From positions 3,292,001 to 3,356,000 of the forward strand of contig CP119310.1 in NCBI GenBank assembly GCA_029203185.1: 64,000 nucleotides of DNA. Direction: 5' to 3'. Of the stretch, positions 35,724 through 45,161 are shown one piece after another (the stretch's first letter is position 1; each line of letters starts with the position of its first letter). A program made the translations under genes and the position numbers. Under the pieces are notes generated by a model. That model searched no databases. It was not told where the DNA came from and saw only the letters and a list, made by a program, of their open reading frames with translations. This stretch comes from Candidatus Chryseobacterium colombiense. GTDB taxonomy: Bacteria; Bacteroidota; Bacteroidia; Flavobacteriales; Weeksellaceae.

Positions 35724-37652
35724 ATGATAAAGAGGTTTTTTATTTTATCCAGTATATGTATGGTTTTGGGAGCATCCGCTCAAAAATCACATACCGTTGC
35801 AAAAGGGGATACTCCTTATAATATTGCTAAAAGATACGGGCTCACTGTTGATGAATTACTTAAACTGAACCCTAAATTTAAAGAAGGGAAACTGGCTATT
35901 GGTGATGTTCTAACGGTAAGATCCGGAACGACTTCAGGAGCTAAAACAAACACTGCTGAAAAGCCAAAATCAATCACCGCTTTTCAATCTGGAAAGATTA
36001 TTTTGCAGCCTAAACAAACGATTTACGGAATTACGAAACAATATCATGTTTCCGAGGCTGATCTTAGAACACTTAATCCTGATCTTGAGTCTCACATGAA
36101 AATAGGAGACGAGATCACCTTACCTCTTGAGAATATCAAAAAATACGGAGGAAATGAGCAACATGTTACTGTGACTACACCAACAGTAACCTCTAAACCT
36201 GTTGAAAAAACTGTCGATACCAATACCGTTGCAGATGGAGAATATGTGATACAGGCAAAAGACAACTATTATAGAGTTTCAAAACAATTCAATATTTCCC
36301 AGAAAGAATTATTTACTTTAAATCCGGGATTGGAAGAAAGAGGATTGAAACCCGGAGAAAAGATTATCGTAAAAAAATCAAATACAAACACAATTTCTGA
36401 ACCAGTTAACTCAAAAGAGAAAATGGATTCAGGAAGTGAAAAAAATACAACTCCATCAGAAGCTGTTGCAGGGGATGATTTTGTCACCTACACTGTTCAG
36501 CAGGGAGATACTGTTTTCTCTATTGTGAATAAGTTTGGAATTTCTATTGATGAATTAATCGCTTTAAATCCTGATTTATCACACGGATTAAAAGCCGGAA
36601 TGGTTTTAAAAATAAAAAAACAGGATCCTGCTTATGTAAAGAAAAACGGCGATGCACTAAGTGTTGTTTTAATGCTTCCTTTTGGATATAGTACAAACGA
36701 AACACAGTACAGATCTATGGCAATGGATTTCCTTACAGGAGCGAAATTAGCCATCGAAAGAAACGCAAGAAACGGTCAAAAGCTGGAAATTAAAATTGTA
36801 GACTCCGGTAACGAAGGAACTTTCAGAAACTCTCTGACACAGATCAATCCTGATAATACAGATTTGATTATTGGACCATTCTTCAAATCGAATGTTGTAG
36901 ACGTTTTAGACTTTACAAAAAATCAGAAAATTCCGATTGTTGCTCCTTTTGCCAACTCTCCGGAATTATATAACTATAGCAACCTGATTATTGTAGAAAC
37001 AAACGATCAGACCTATGCCGATAAAATCGTGGATGAAGTAAGAGCTTCTTACTCTGACCAAAAGATTTACATTGTTGCAGATGCTAAAAAAACGAATGCA
37101 AATTATATCAAGAGCGGTTTAGAAAAAGCGCTTAAGAAACCTAATGTAATTATCGTTAATTCAGCTTCTGAAATTCAGTTGGATCAGAATATGATGACGG
37201 GGCAGTCTGCTCCTGTGATTGCTATTTTAGCAAATGAGAGTAATGATGTGGGAGAAGTTTTTGCGAATAAAGTAATTTCTCTTTCCAAAGACGTACAGGG
37301 TATAAAAGCATTCAGTATGTATTATATTCCTGTTTTTGAGAAAAAAGTAGATGAGCTAAGCCAGGCAAATTTAGTCTATCTTATGGATAGAAAAATCAAT
37401 GCAGAAGGCAGTTTTGAAAAAGAAATTTTAGCCGCATATAAAAGTAAATATTGCAAAACTCCTCCAAAATACGCCATAATAGGGTTTGATGTGGTGAATG
37501 ATATGTTGACAAGAGAAAACAGAAAAGGAGAGATTTTCAGACAAATGAATAAAGTACAGACCCAATTGGCAACTAAATTTGAGTTTGTGAAATCAAAAGC
37601 GAACGGAGCCTATGTAAATACTGGCTACAGAGTTATCAGATTGGTTCCTTAA
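35724..37652 (+). CDS. LysM-repeat protein with periplasmic-binding-protein-like C-terminal domain
   Basis: The 642-residue exported protein has signal peptide MIKRFFILSSICMVLGASAQ. Four LysM-type repeats bind peptidoglycan glycan chains: about 22-67 (HTVAKGDTPYNIAKRYGL), 82-130, 172-216 and 253-298 (YTVQQGDTVFSIVNKFGI). From about 308 the protein resembles a type I periplasmic-binding fold (LSVVLMLPFGYS ... FLTGAKLAIERN, DLIIGPFFKSNVVDVLDFTK, PIVAPFAN). The pairing suggests a cell-wall-anchored sensor or scaffold. No ligand is evident. Confidence 0.82.
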   Translation: MIKRFFILSSICMVLGASAQKSHTVAKGDTPYNIAKRYGLTVDELLKLNPKFKEGKLAIGDVLTVRSGTTSGAKTNTAEKPKSITAFQSGKIILQPKQTIYGITKQYHVSEADLRTLNPDLESHMKIGDEITLPLENIKKYGGNEQHVTVTTPTVTSKPVEKTVDTNTVADGEYVIQAKDNYYRVSKQFNISQKELFTLNPGLEERGLKPGEKIIVKKSNTNTISEPVNSKEKMDSGSEKNTTPSEAVAGDDFVTYTVQQGDTVFSIVNKFGISIDELIALNPDLSHGLKAGMVLKIKKQDPAYVKKNGDALSVVLMLPFGYSTNETQYRSMAMDFLTGAKLAIERNARNGQKLEIKIVDSGNEGTFRNSLTQINPDNTDLIIGPFFKSNVVDVLDFTKNQKIPIVAPFANSPELYNYSNLIIVETNDQTYADKIVDEVRASYSDQKIYIVADAKKTNANYIKSGLEKALKKPNVIIVNSASEIQLDQNMMTGQSAPVIAILANESNDVGEVFANKVISLSKDVQGIKAFSMYYIPVFEKKVDELSQANLVYLMDRKINAEGSFEKEILAAYKSKYCKTPPKYAIIGFDVVNDMLTRENRKGEIFRQMNKVQTQLATKFEFVKSKANGAYVNTGYRVIRLVP

Positions 37653-37690
37653 ATGATTTAATTCACTTAAACGGTATTCTTAATTATACT

Positions 37691-37698
37691 TATATTTG
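37691..37698 (+). promoter_or_regulatory. -7 promoter element of fabD
   Basis: TATATTTG, an exact TAnnTTTG match, lies 21 nt before the fabD ATG. A convincing TTG upstream is missing. Confidence 0.45.
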
Positions 37699-37719
37699 CA
37701 AAATATTTTAAATCAGTAC

Positions 37720-38595
37720 ATGAAAGCACTTGTATTTCCTGGGCAGGGTTCTCAGTTCGTAGGAATGGGAAAAGAATTGTATGATTCTCGAAAAGACATT
37801 AAAGACTTGATGGAATCTGCCAATGAAATTTTAGGGTTCGATATCCTTTCCATTATGTTTAATGGAGCAGATGAAGATCTTAAAAAAACTGAGGTTACCC
37901 AACCTTCAATTTTTATACATTCAGTAGCTGCGTTGAAAGCAGTAAATGGTCTTGGAGCAGAAATGGTTGCAGGACATTCTTTAGGAGAATTTTCAGCACT
38001 GGTTGCCAATGGAGTTTTATCTTTTGATGACGGTTTGAAGCTGGTTTCTGAAAGAGCAAAAGCAATGCAGGCGGCTTGTGATGCAAATCCAAGCTCTATG
38101 GCAGCAATTTTAGGATTGGAAGATGCTAAAGTTGAAGAAATCTGTGCACAAATCAGTGGAATTGTTGTCCCTGCGAATTACAACTGTCCCGGACAATTGG
38201 TAATTTCAGGTGAAACAGCAGCTGTTGAAGAAGCTTGTGTGAAATTAAAAGAAGCAGGAGCGAAAAGAGCATTGTTATTACCTGTAAATGGAGCGTTTCA
38301 TTCCCCATTGATGCGGCCTGCACAAGAAAGACTGGCAGCAGCAATTGAGCAGACAAAATTCAGAAAAGCTACCATTCCGGTATATCAGAATATTACCACT
38401 ACTTCAATTTCTGATCCGGATGAAATTAAGAAAAACCTGATTGCACAATTAACAGGTCCTGTAAAATGGACGCAGTCAGTTCAGAATATGATTAAAGATG
38501 GGGCAACTAATTTCGTAGAAGTTGGACCTGGAAAAACGTTACAAGGGCTGATCAAGAAGATTGACGGGTCTGTAGACGTTGCTTCTGCAATCTAA
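37720..38595 (+). CDS. fabD: Malonyl-CoA--ACP transacylase
   Basis: FabD moves malonyl from CoA to acyl carrier protein for fatty acid synthesis in the cytoplasm. The 291-residue protein has the N-terminal FPGQGSQ (6-12), nucleophile Ser87 in GHSLGEF, and catalytic His194 in NGAFHSPLM. VGPGKTLQGLIKKI is near the end. ATG at 37720 is used since an upstream in-frame ATG at 37696 lies inside the -7 promoter element. The GHMP kinase gene follows 12 nt later in the same operon. Confidence 0.96.
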   Translation: MKALVFPGQGSQFVGMGKELYDSRKDIKDLMESANEILGFDILSIMFNGADEDLKKTEVTQPSIFIHSVAALKAVNGLGAEMVAGHSLGEFSALVANGVLSFDDGLKLVSERAKAMQAACDANPSSMAAILGLEDAKVEEICAQISGIVVPANYNCPGQLVISGETAAVEEACVKLKEAGAKRALLLPVNGAFHSPLMRPAQERLAAAIEQTKFRKATIPVYQNITTTSISDPDEIKKNLIAQLTGPVKWTQSVQNMIKDGATNFVEVGPGKTLQGLIKKIDGSVDVASAI

Positions 38596-38607
38596 TCTAA
38601 TAAAATC

Positions 38608-39510
38608 ATGGGCGGGATATTTTCACCGGGAAAGCTGATGCTTACTTCAGAATATTTCGCAATGGACGGAGCTCTTGTCTTAGCGGTACCTACCAAGCTG
38701 GGACAAGAGTTTTCTTTTGAAGAAAAAGATGATAAGAAATCCCTGATCTTTTGGGAAGCTTATCATCAAAACAAACTATGGTTAAAAGCTGTCATTGATT
38801 ACGAAAACTGGCAGATTTTAGAAACCAATATTCCTTCAAGTGCTGAATTTATTTTAAAAACATTAAAAAATGTTCAGTCACTTTCTACCATTAAATTTAA
38901 AAACGACTTTACCTATCATTTAAAGACCAATCTTCAGTTTCCGGCAGATTACGGTTTGGGCAGTAGCTCTACTTTAATGACTAATCTGGCGGAATGGGCG
39001 CAAATTGATCCCTTTCATTTAAATAAGATAAGTCTGGGAGGTAGCGGATACGATATTGCGGTGGCTAAAGAGAAATCTGCGATTCTTTTTCGGAACGTTC
39101 CTGACATTAAATATGAAAAGGTGAATTTTGATCCCCCTTTCAAGAATGAACTTATTTTTATTCATTTAAATCAGAAGCAGAATAGTCGTGAGGGAATCAG
39201 TCTTTACAAGTCAAAAATAAAGTCTGAAAAACTGGTTGATGAATTTTCGAATCTTACAAGAAATATTTTACTATGTAATGAATTGAAAAATTTTTCTGAA
39301 CTAATGTTGATTCATGAACAAAGAATTTCTAATTTTCTTGAAATTCCGACAGTCAAAGAGAGGTTGTTCGCTGATTGTCCGGTATTTATAAAAAGTTTAG
39401 GCGCTTGGGGCGGAGATTTTGTAATGAGCTCAAAATTTGAGGGCTTTAAGGACTATTTTTGGGGAAAAGGTTTTCGCACAATTTTTGAGTATTCCGATTT
39501 AATCGATTGA
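38608..39510 (+). CDS. GYDIA family GHMP kinase
   Basis: The 300-residue protein has the GHMP kinase layout. The N-terminal PGKLMLTSEYFAMDGA block is followed by the ATP-binding glycine-rich loop YGLGSSSTLM (about 112-121) and then the family's namesake motif GGSGYDIAVA (about 144-153). This Bacteroidetes-restricted group is related to mevalonate and phosphomevalonate kinases. An isoprenoid-pathway role is plausible, but the substrate has not been established as far as I know. It is co-directional with fabD with a 12-nt gap. Confidence 0.88.
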   Translation: MGGIFSPGKLMLTSEYFAMDGALVLAVPTKLGQEFSFEEKDDKKSLIFWEAYHQNKLWLKAVIDYENWQILETNIPSSAEFILKTLKNVQSLSTIKFKNDFTYHLKTNLQFPADYGLGSSSTLMTNLAEWAQIDPFHLNKISLGGSGYDIAVAKEKSAILFRNVPDIKYEKVNFDPPFKNELIFIHLNQKQNSREGISLYKSKIKSEKLVDEFSNLTRNILLCNELKNFSELMLIHEQRISNFLEIPTVKERLFADCPVFIKSLGAWGGDFVMSSKFEGFKDYFWGKGFRTIFEYSDLID

Positions 39511-39597
39511 TAAACAGTTTTTTATAAACTTGTTTTTTTATTTGCCATTCTGACTTATATCATTATATTTAGACCACTTTTAACAATTAATTAATAT

Positions 39598-39605
39598 TAA
39601 TTTTG
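39598..39605 (+). promoter_or_regulatory. -7 promoter element of pckA
   Basis: TAATTTTG matches TAnnTTTG, 35 nt before the pckA ATG. The upstream TTG is not clear, and the 130-nt gap before pckA holds nothing else evident. Confidence 0.4.
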
Positions 39606-39640
39606 TTGAATAAAAAAAGAAATAGAAAAATATAAGTAAA

Positions 39641-41260
39641 ATGAAAAACGCTAAAATCATCCAAGATTTAGAAAAATTAGGGATTAAAGGAGACTACCAA
39701 GTAATATATAATCCTTCGTATGAAGAGTTATATCAGGCTGAAGTTTCTCCTGAAAATCAAGGGTTTGAAAAAGCAGAGCTTACGGAATCTGGTGCGGTAT
39801 CGGTAAAAACAGGAATTTTCACAGGTCGTTCACCTAAAGATAGATATATAGTTCAGGATGATGTTACAAGAGAAACAATTTTCTGGGATGGTAAAGTAAA
39901 TTTACCAACGACACCGGAAATCTTTAAATCTTGTAAAGATTTAGTGCTGAACCAACTTTCTGATGCGAAAAAGATCTATGTAGTAGATGCTTTCTGCGGA
40001 ACAAATGCAGATACGAGATTAAAAGTAAGGTTCATCGTTGAAGTAGCGTGGCAGGCACATTTCGTTACTAATATGTTTATCCGTCCTTCTCATTATGAGC
40101 TGGAAAACTTTGGAGAGCCGGATTTCACGGTAATCAATGGTTCTAAAACAACAAACCCGAACTGGGAAGCTCAGGGATTAAACTCTGAAAATTTTGTAAT
40201 GTTCAACCTTACTGAAAAGCTTCAGATCATTGGAGGAACTTGGTACGGAGGAGAAATGAAGAAAGGAATGTTTGCTATGATGAACTACTATCTTCCATTG
40301 AAAGGAATGGCTTCTATGCACTGTTCTGCAAACGTAGGAGAAGAAGGAGATGTTGCTCTTTTCTTCGGACTTTCAGGAACGGGAAAAACAACGTTGTCTG
40401 CAGATCCTAAAAGATACCTAATTGGTGATGATGAACATGGTTGGGATAACAATGGAGTGTTCAACTATGAAGGAGGTTGCTATGCAAAAGTAATCGACCT
40501 TTCTGCTGAAAAAGAACCGGATATTTTCGCTGCCATTAAAAGGGATGCATTGTTGGAGAACGTTGTGGTAAATAATGGAATCGCTGATTATACAGACGGA
40601 TCTATTACTGAGAACACAAGAGTTTCTTATCCGATTTATCATATCAATAAAATCGTTTTACCATCAAAAGCTGGTCATGCTAAAAAGATTGTTTACCTTT
40701 CTGCAGACGCATTCGGAGTATTGCCTCCCGTTTCAGTATTGAATGAAGATCAGGCGCAATACCACTTCCTTTGTGGATATACTTCAAAATTGGCGGGAAC
40801 TGAAAGAGGAATCACTGAACCTGAACCGTCTTTCTCTCCGGCATTTGGTGAGGCTTTCTTAACATTGCATCCGACAATGTATTCAAAAACATTGATCGGA
40901 AAAATGAAAGAGCATGGAGCAAAAGCTTATCTGGTAAACACAGGTTGGAATGGTACAGGAAAGAGAATCTCTTTGAAAGATACAAGAGCAATTATTGATG
41001 CAATTATCGATGGTTCCATCGAAAATGCTCCTAAAACAATGGTTCCTATTATGAATCTTGAAATTCCTACCGCGTTACCGAACGTATCTGAAGGTATCTT
41101 AGATCCTCGAAATACATATAATGATGCTTCAGAGTGGGAAGAGAAAGCGAAAGACTTGGCTGGAAGATATATCAAAAACTTTGAACAGTATTGTAATACT
41201 GAAGAAGGTAAGAAACTAATTCCTTCGGGGCCTCAATTACAAGAACAAACAATAAACTAA
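39641..41260 (+). CDS. pckA: Phosphoenolpyruvate carboxykinase (ATP)
   Basis: PckA converts oxaloacetate and ATP to phosphoenolpyruvate, the entry step of gluconeogenesis. The 539-residue protein has the substrate-binding loop TGRSPKDRYIV (61-71), metal and oxaloacetate residues in GGTWYGGEMKKGMF, and the kinase P-loop GLSGTGKTTLS (243-253). Later the family block NTGWNGTGKRISL appears. The length is typical of the ATP-dependent class. It is flanked by its own promoter element and a terminator, so it is monocistronic. Confidence 0.97.
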   Translation: MKNAKIIQDLEKLGIKGDYQVIYNPSYEELYQAEVSPENQGFEKAELTESGAVSVKTGIFTGRSPKDRYIVQDDVTRETIFWDGKVNLPTTPEIFKSCKDLVLNQLSDAKKIYVVDAFCGTNADTRLKVRFIVEVAWQAHFVTNMFIRPSHYELENFGEPDFTVINGSKTTNPNWEAQGLNSENFVMFNLTEKLQIIGGTWYGGEMKKGMFAMMNYYLPLKGMASMHCSANVGEEGDVALFFGLSGTGKTTLSADPKRYLIGDDEHGWDNNGVFNYEGGCYAKVIDLSAEKEPDIFAAIKRDALLENVVVNNGIADYTDGSITENTRVSYPIYHINKIVLPSKAGHAKKIVYLSADAFGVLPPVSVLNEDQAQYHFLCGYTSKLAGTERGITEPEPSFSPAFGEAFLTLHPTMYSKTLIGKMKEHGAKAYLVNTGWNGTGKRISLKDTRAIIDAIIDGSIENAPKTMVPIMNLEIPTALPNVSEGILDPRNTYNDASEWEEKAKDLAGRYIKNFEQYCNTEEGKKLIPSGPQLQEQTIN

Positions 41261-41266
41261 AAATAT

Positions 41267-41292
41267 AAATCCTCATCAATTGATGAGGATTT
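41267..41292 (+). terminator. Terminator after pckA
   Basis: A perfect palindrome with 13-bp arms (core ATCCTCATCAA/TTGATGAGGAT) is followed by TTT, 7 nt after the pckA stop codon. Confidence 0.75.
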
Positions 41293-41303
41293 TTTATTAT
41301 GAG

Positions 41304-41398
41304 ATGCTTCGGCTTCGCTCAGCATGACAACTCTAATGCTAAATGTTTTATTTTAACTACAAATTTTAGCTCTGTCGTGCTGAGCGAAGTCGAAGCAT
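41304..41398. repeat. Long inverted repeat, REP-like element
   Basis: Arms of 26 bp at 41304-41329 and 41373-41398 match except at two positions that would still pair as G-U in RNA. The core reads CTTCGCTCAGCA. It lies between convergent genes pckA and aroQ. It resembles palindromic elements I recall as dispersed in Flavobacteriia genomes, which I cannot verify here. Confidence 0.7.
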
Positions 41399-41413
41399 TT
41401 TTAATTTTTTAAA

Positions 41414-41821
41414 TTATTTCAAACTCAAAACCGCCAGCCTGTAACCCTCCATTCCAAATCCGGACAAAACCGCATCTGTATTCGCTGCCGTTACAGATTT
41501 CTGCCGGAACTCTTCTCTTTTATAGATATTGCTGATGTGTACTTCTACTTTCTGCTTACGGATATTCTTTAAGCAATCTGCAATCGCATAAGAATAATGG
41601 GTGAAAGCTCCGGGGTTAATAATGAGAGCATCAAAATCATCCTCCTGAAGTCTGTTGATCAGCTCTCCTTCAATATTCGACTGATAATAGATTATTTCAT
41701 GGGAAGTAAATTCGGATTTCAACCCTTCCAGATAGTTCTCCATTGAGGTTGTTCCGTAGATTTCCGGTTCTCTTGTTCCTAATAAGTTGAGATTGGGACC
41801 ATTGACAATTAAAACTTTCAT
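41414..41821 (-). CDS. aroQ: 3-dehydroquinate dehydratase, type II
   Basis: AroQ removes water from 3-dehydroquinate in the shikimate pathway. The 135-residue protein has the signature NGPNLNLLGTREPEIYG with catalytic Tyr22, the INPGAFTHYSYAIAD block with its active-site His, and EVHISNIYKREEFR with the substrate-binding His-Ile-Ser. The length is slightly short but complete. It lies alone on the minus strand between the REP-like element and a long regulatory gap. Confidence 0.95.
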   Translation of the reverse strand: MKVLIVNGPNLNLLGTREPEIYGTTSMENYLEGLKSEFTSHEIIYYQSNIEGELINRLQEDDFDALIINPGAFTHYSYAIADCLKNIRKQKVEVHISNIYKREEFRQKSVTAANTDAVLSGFGMEGYRLAVLSLK

Positions 41822-42016
41822 ACTATAAAATTAAAATTTTTTTTCAATTGATCTCAAAAAATCAGATTTAAACTGCAATTTTATTATTGCATTATTTTTA
41901 ATGATATTTCTCATATTTAATAATTTAACATTTTTTATAACTGTCTATTTTTGTTGGGTTTAAAATAAAATTAAGTTAATTTTTATAAAAATTATATTTA
42001 AATTTTTAAAGTCTAC

Positions 42017-42047
42017 TTGTTTTATAGACTAATTGTTTTTAGATTTG
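42017..42047 (+). promoter_or_regulatory. Promoter of the SAM-riboswitch-controlled SusC/SusD operon
   Basis: TTG at 42017-42019, a 20-nt spacer and TAGATTTG at 42040-42047 match the Bacteroidetes promoter exactly. Transcription would begin at about 42052, right at the first riboswitch helix. The remaining upstream gap (41822-42016) is AT-rich without visible features. Confidence 0.7.
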
Positions 42048-42053
42048 CAACGG

Positions 42054-42148
42054 CTTATAAAGAAAGATGGAGGGAACTGACCCTGTGAAATCTTAACAAC
42101 CTGCGTAAAGCAAGGTGTTACATTCAGCCTTGAAAAAGGAAAGATGAG
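42054..42148 (+). ncRNA. SAM riboswitch (S-box, SAM-I type)
   Basis: Core SAM-I motifs appear in order. P1 is CTTAT (42054-42058) with ATGAG (42144-42148). Then come TGGAGGGAACTGACCCTGTG, AACAACCTGC, GCAAGGTGTTA, a P4 hairpin CCTTGAAAAAGG and finally GATGAG. The P2 pairing AGAT/ATCT and the P3 pairing TGC/GCA close. Binding of S-adenosylmethionine should stabilise P1 and favour the downstream terminator, lowering expression when SAM is abundant. Confidence 0.85.
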
Positions 42149-42192
42149 CAAAGTGTTAATCATGATTATTGATGCTGTTTGCTGACTTTTTT
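42147..42192 (+). terminator. Riboswitch-controlled terminator
   Basis: AGCAAA at 42147-42152 pairs with TTTGCT at 42178-42183. An imperfect inner stem is GTTAAT/ATTGAT, and TTTTTT follows at 42187-42192. It lies directly after the SAM aptamer and 42 nt before the SusC-like gene. Confidence 0.6.
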
Positions 42193-42233
42193 ACAAAAGG
42201 CTAAAATTTGATAAATAGCAAATAAAATTAATT

Positions 42234-45143
42234 ATGGTTAGCAAAAATTTAATTATTTCTAAAGTTTGGATTCCACCTGTAGCAGCATTCTTTTTGGGAA
42301 TTGCTCATGTGAACGGACAGGAAATAAAAAAAGATACTCTTCATGAAAAAGAGATCGATGAAGTGGTTGTTGTAGCGTATGGAAAAGCTAAAAAAACAAG
42401 CTATACAGGTTCAGTAGCAACGATTTCAAGTGAGAAAATTAATAACAGGCCTGTTACCAATATCACGAAAGCATTGGAAGGGCAGGTTCCCGGACTTCAG
42501 GCGGTAAGTTCTTCGGGACAGCCGGGTTCAACGGCGTCCATCAGAATTCGTGGAATTGGTTCTGTCAGTGCATCGAGTAACCCTTTATTCGTAGTAGACG
42601 GAATTCCTTTTGACGGAAATATTAACTCGATCAGTCCCAATGATATCGAATCAATCAGTGTACTGAAAGATGCTACGGCAAGTTCGTTATATGGTTCCAG
42701 AGGGGCAAATGGTGTGATCATCGTGACTACAAAATCCGGTAAAAAAGGCGAAGCCAGAGTAAACTTTAATATAAGCCAGGGTTTCTCAAGCAGAGCAGTA
42801 AAGGATTATGAGCAGGTGACGACCGATCAGTACTATCAATTGTATTGGGAGGCATTGAGAAACGGATACAAATCCAGCCAGGTTTCTTCTCAGCAGGCTG
42901 CACAAATGGCAACCGATAACTTGGTAAATGCTTTAGGAATCAATCCTTACGGTACAAATTATGCAAAACCGGTGGGAACTGATGGAAAGCTTTTGCCGGG
43001 AGCAACCGCTTTATGGAATGACAACTGGAAAGATATTTTGCAGAGAACAGCTTCCAGGAATCAGGTAGATCTTGATTTCAGCGGGGGAAATGAGAAAAGC
43101 AACTATTTCTTCTCTTTGGGGTATCTTGATGATAAGGGAATTGCCATTGAATCAGGTTTCAAAAAATATAGCACAAGGTTAAAGATTAATTCCGAAGTTA
43201 AAAAATGGCTGAACGTAGGAGCGAATTTAGCATATACAAACAGTCTTCAGGAAGCGCCGCCTTCATCTGATTCACGAACGGATAATGTGATCAATGCAGC
43301 GAGAGTGATTCCGTCTTTCTATCCTTACTATGAAAGAAATGCAGATGGAAGCTATAAGCTGGATTCCAGCGGAAATTATATTTATGATTTCGGAAAATAC
43401 AGACCTACAAGTGCTTTGCAAAATGAAAATGCGGCGGCAACTTTACCTTTAGACAAAAACGAAAACAGAGAAGATAATTTCTCAGGAAAAGGTTTTGCGG
43501 AATTTACTTTCCTGCCGGAATTGAAATTTAAATCCAGCTTTTCGGTGGATCTGGTTAATTATAACGGTCATTATTATACCAATCCTTTATTGGGAGAAGG
43601 TACGGAGATTGGAGGTTCTGTGACAAAAACCAATTCCAGAACACTGTCTTATACCACCAGTAATATTTTAACCTACGATAAAAAATTCGGACAGCATCAT
43701 ATTAATATTTTAGGTGGCCAGGAATTTTACCATTACGAATATCAGACGATTTCCGGAAGCAGAAGTCAGTTTTCTTTACCGTATTATTACGAACCTGATG
43801 CAGCGGCTTTACTGGGAAGTTTCTCGGGAAATAGTGACAAATTGGGACTGTTAAGTTTCTTAGGAAAAGCGGAGTATGACTTTCAGAATAAATATTTTGT
43901 TTCCGGATCTGTAAGAGCCGATGGTTCTTCAAGATTCTCACCGGAAAACAGATGGGGAACATTCTGGTCAGTAGGAGGTTCATGGAAAGCGTCGAATGAA
44001 GATTTTATTAAAAATTTAAATGTCTTTAATCAGCTGACCCTTCGTGCAAGTTATGGAGGTCAGGGAAATGATAAACTGAGTACCTATTATGCTTACCAGA
44101 GTTTGTATGCTTTTTACAATAATTTAGGTGAGGGGGGAACGGTAGCGAGCAAATTGCCGACTCCGGATCTGAAATGGGAAACCAACCTGAATTTAAATGC
44201 GGGTATTGAATTTTCTATTTTACATAACAGGATTAAAGGTAACGTAGAATACTTTCAAAGAAAAAGTAAAGACCTTCTCTTTGGAATGCCTTTAGCACCT
44301 TCATTGGGCTTCAGCGAATATCAGGCGAATATTGGTGAATTAAAAAATACAGGCTTCGAATTTTCATTATTTACCACACCCATTAAAACAAAAGATTTTG
44401 AATGGAATGTTGATGTGAATTTAAGTACCTTAAAAAATGAAATCACTAAACTTCCGAAAGGTTCAATTGTAAGTGGTACGAAGTTGTTGCAGGTCGGAGG
44501 TTCAGTATATGATTTTTTCATTCCTGAATGGGTGGGAGTAGATCCTGCCAATGGAAACCCGCTGTGGAAAACAATTACAACAGATGCTAACGGAAATACA
44601 GTAGAAGGAACCACTTCAGAGTATGCAAAAGCAACAAAAACATTGCAGGGGTCGTCACTTCCAAAAGTAATGGGAGGAGTGACAACAAGCCTGGCTTACA
44701 AAAACTTTGATTTCTCAACGTTGGTAACATTCAGTATTGGCGGGAAAATTTTAGATACGGATTATACAATGCTGATGCATAACGGTAGTTCCGCAGGAAG
44801 AGCATGGAGTGCAGAGATGCTGAACAGATGGACGCCTGAAAATCCATATACGGATGTTCCGGCTTTAAGTACAACAACCAATAACTGGACTTCAACCTCA
44901 TCAAGATTTTTATATTCAGGGACGTATGCGAGAGTGAAAAATGTAAGCTTAGGCTACACATTGCCGTCTGATTATTTTGAAAAAATAGGATTGAAAAAAT
45001 TCAGAGTTTATGTTCAGGCAGAAAACCTTTTAACTTTCTACAAGCATAAAGGAATGGATCCTGAGCAAACCTTAGACGGAACGACGTATTACAGGTATCC
45101 TGCAATGAGAACGATTACTTTCGGTGTGCAGGCAACTCTTTAA
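42234..45143 (+). CDS. SusC/RagA family TonB-linked outer membrane protein under SAM riboswitch control
   Basis: The 969-residue TonB-dependent transporter has signal MVSKNLIISKVWIPPVAAFFLGIAHVNGQ. The TonB-box region EIDEVVVVAYGKAKK is followed by the plug domain (about 45-170), with ALEGQVPGLQAVSSSGQPG and the SusC signature SPNDIESISVLKDATASSLYGSRGANGVI. A large barrel ends TITFGVQATL. The SAM riboswitch upstream indicates that this importer is induced when SAM is low. Its cargo is therefore likely methionine-, cobalamin- or sulfur-related, or a peptide source of methionine, though the sequence itself does not reveal the ligand. Confidence 0.93.
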   Translation: MVSKNLIISKVWIPPVAAFFLGIAHVNGQEIKKDTLHEKEIDEVVVVAYGKAKKTSYTGSVATISSEKINNRPVTNITKALEGQVPGLQAVSSSGQPGSTASIRIRGIGSVSASSNPLFVVDGIPFDGNINSISPNDIESISVLKDATASSLYGSRGANGVIIVTTKSGKKGEARVNFNISQGFSSRAVKDYEQVTTDQYYQLYWEALRNGYKSSQVSSQQAAQMATDNLVNALGINPYGTNYAKPVGTDGKLLPGATALWNDNWKDILQRTASRNQVDLDFSGGNEKSNYFFSLGYLDDKGIAIESGFKKYSTRLKINSEVKKWLNVGANLAYTNSLQEAPPSSDSRTDNVINAARVIPSFYPYYERNADGSYKLDSSGNYIYDFGKYRPTSALQNENAAATLPLDKNENREDNFSGKGFAEFTFLPELKFKSSFSVDLVNYNGHYYTNPLLGEGTEIGGSVTKTNSRTLSYTTSNILTYDKKFGQHHINILGGQEFYHYEYQTISGSRSQFSLPYYYEPDAAALLGSFSGNSDKLGLLSFLGKAEYDFQNKYFVSGSVRADGSSRFSPENRWGTFWSVGGSWKASNEDFIKNLNVFNQLTLRASYGGQGNDKLSTYYAYQSLYAFYNNLGEGGTVASKLPTPDLKWETNLNLNAGIEFSILHNRIKGNVEYFQRKSKDLLFGMPLAPSLGFSEYQANIGELKNTGFEFSLFTTPIKTKDFEWNVDVNLSTLKNEITKLPKGSIVSGTKLLQVGGSVYDFFIPEWVGVDPANGNPLWKTITTDANGNTVEGTTSEYAKATKTLQGSSLPKVMGGVTTSLAYKNFDFSTLVTFSIGGKILDTDYTMLMHNGSSAGRAWSAEMLNRWTPENPYTDVPALSTTTNNWTSTSSRFLYSGTYARVKNVSLGYTLPSDYFEKIGLKKFRVYVQAENLLTFYKHKGMDPEQTLDGTTYYRYPAMRTITFGVQATL

Positions 45144-45161
45144 CATTAAAAAAGAAAAACA

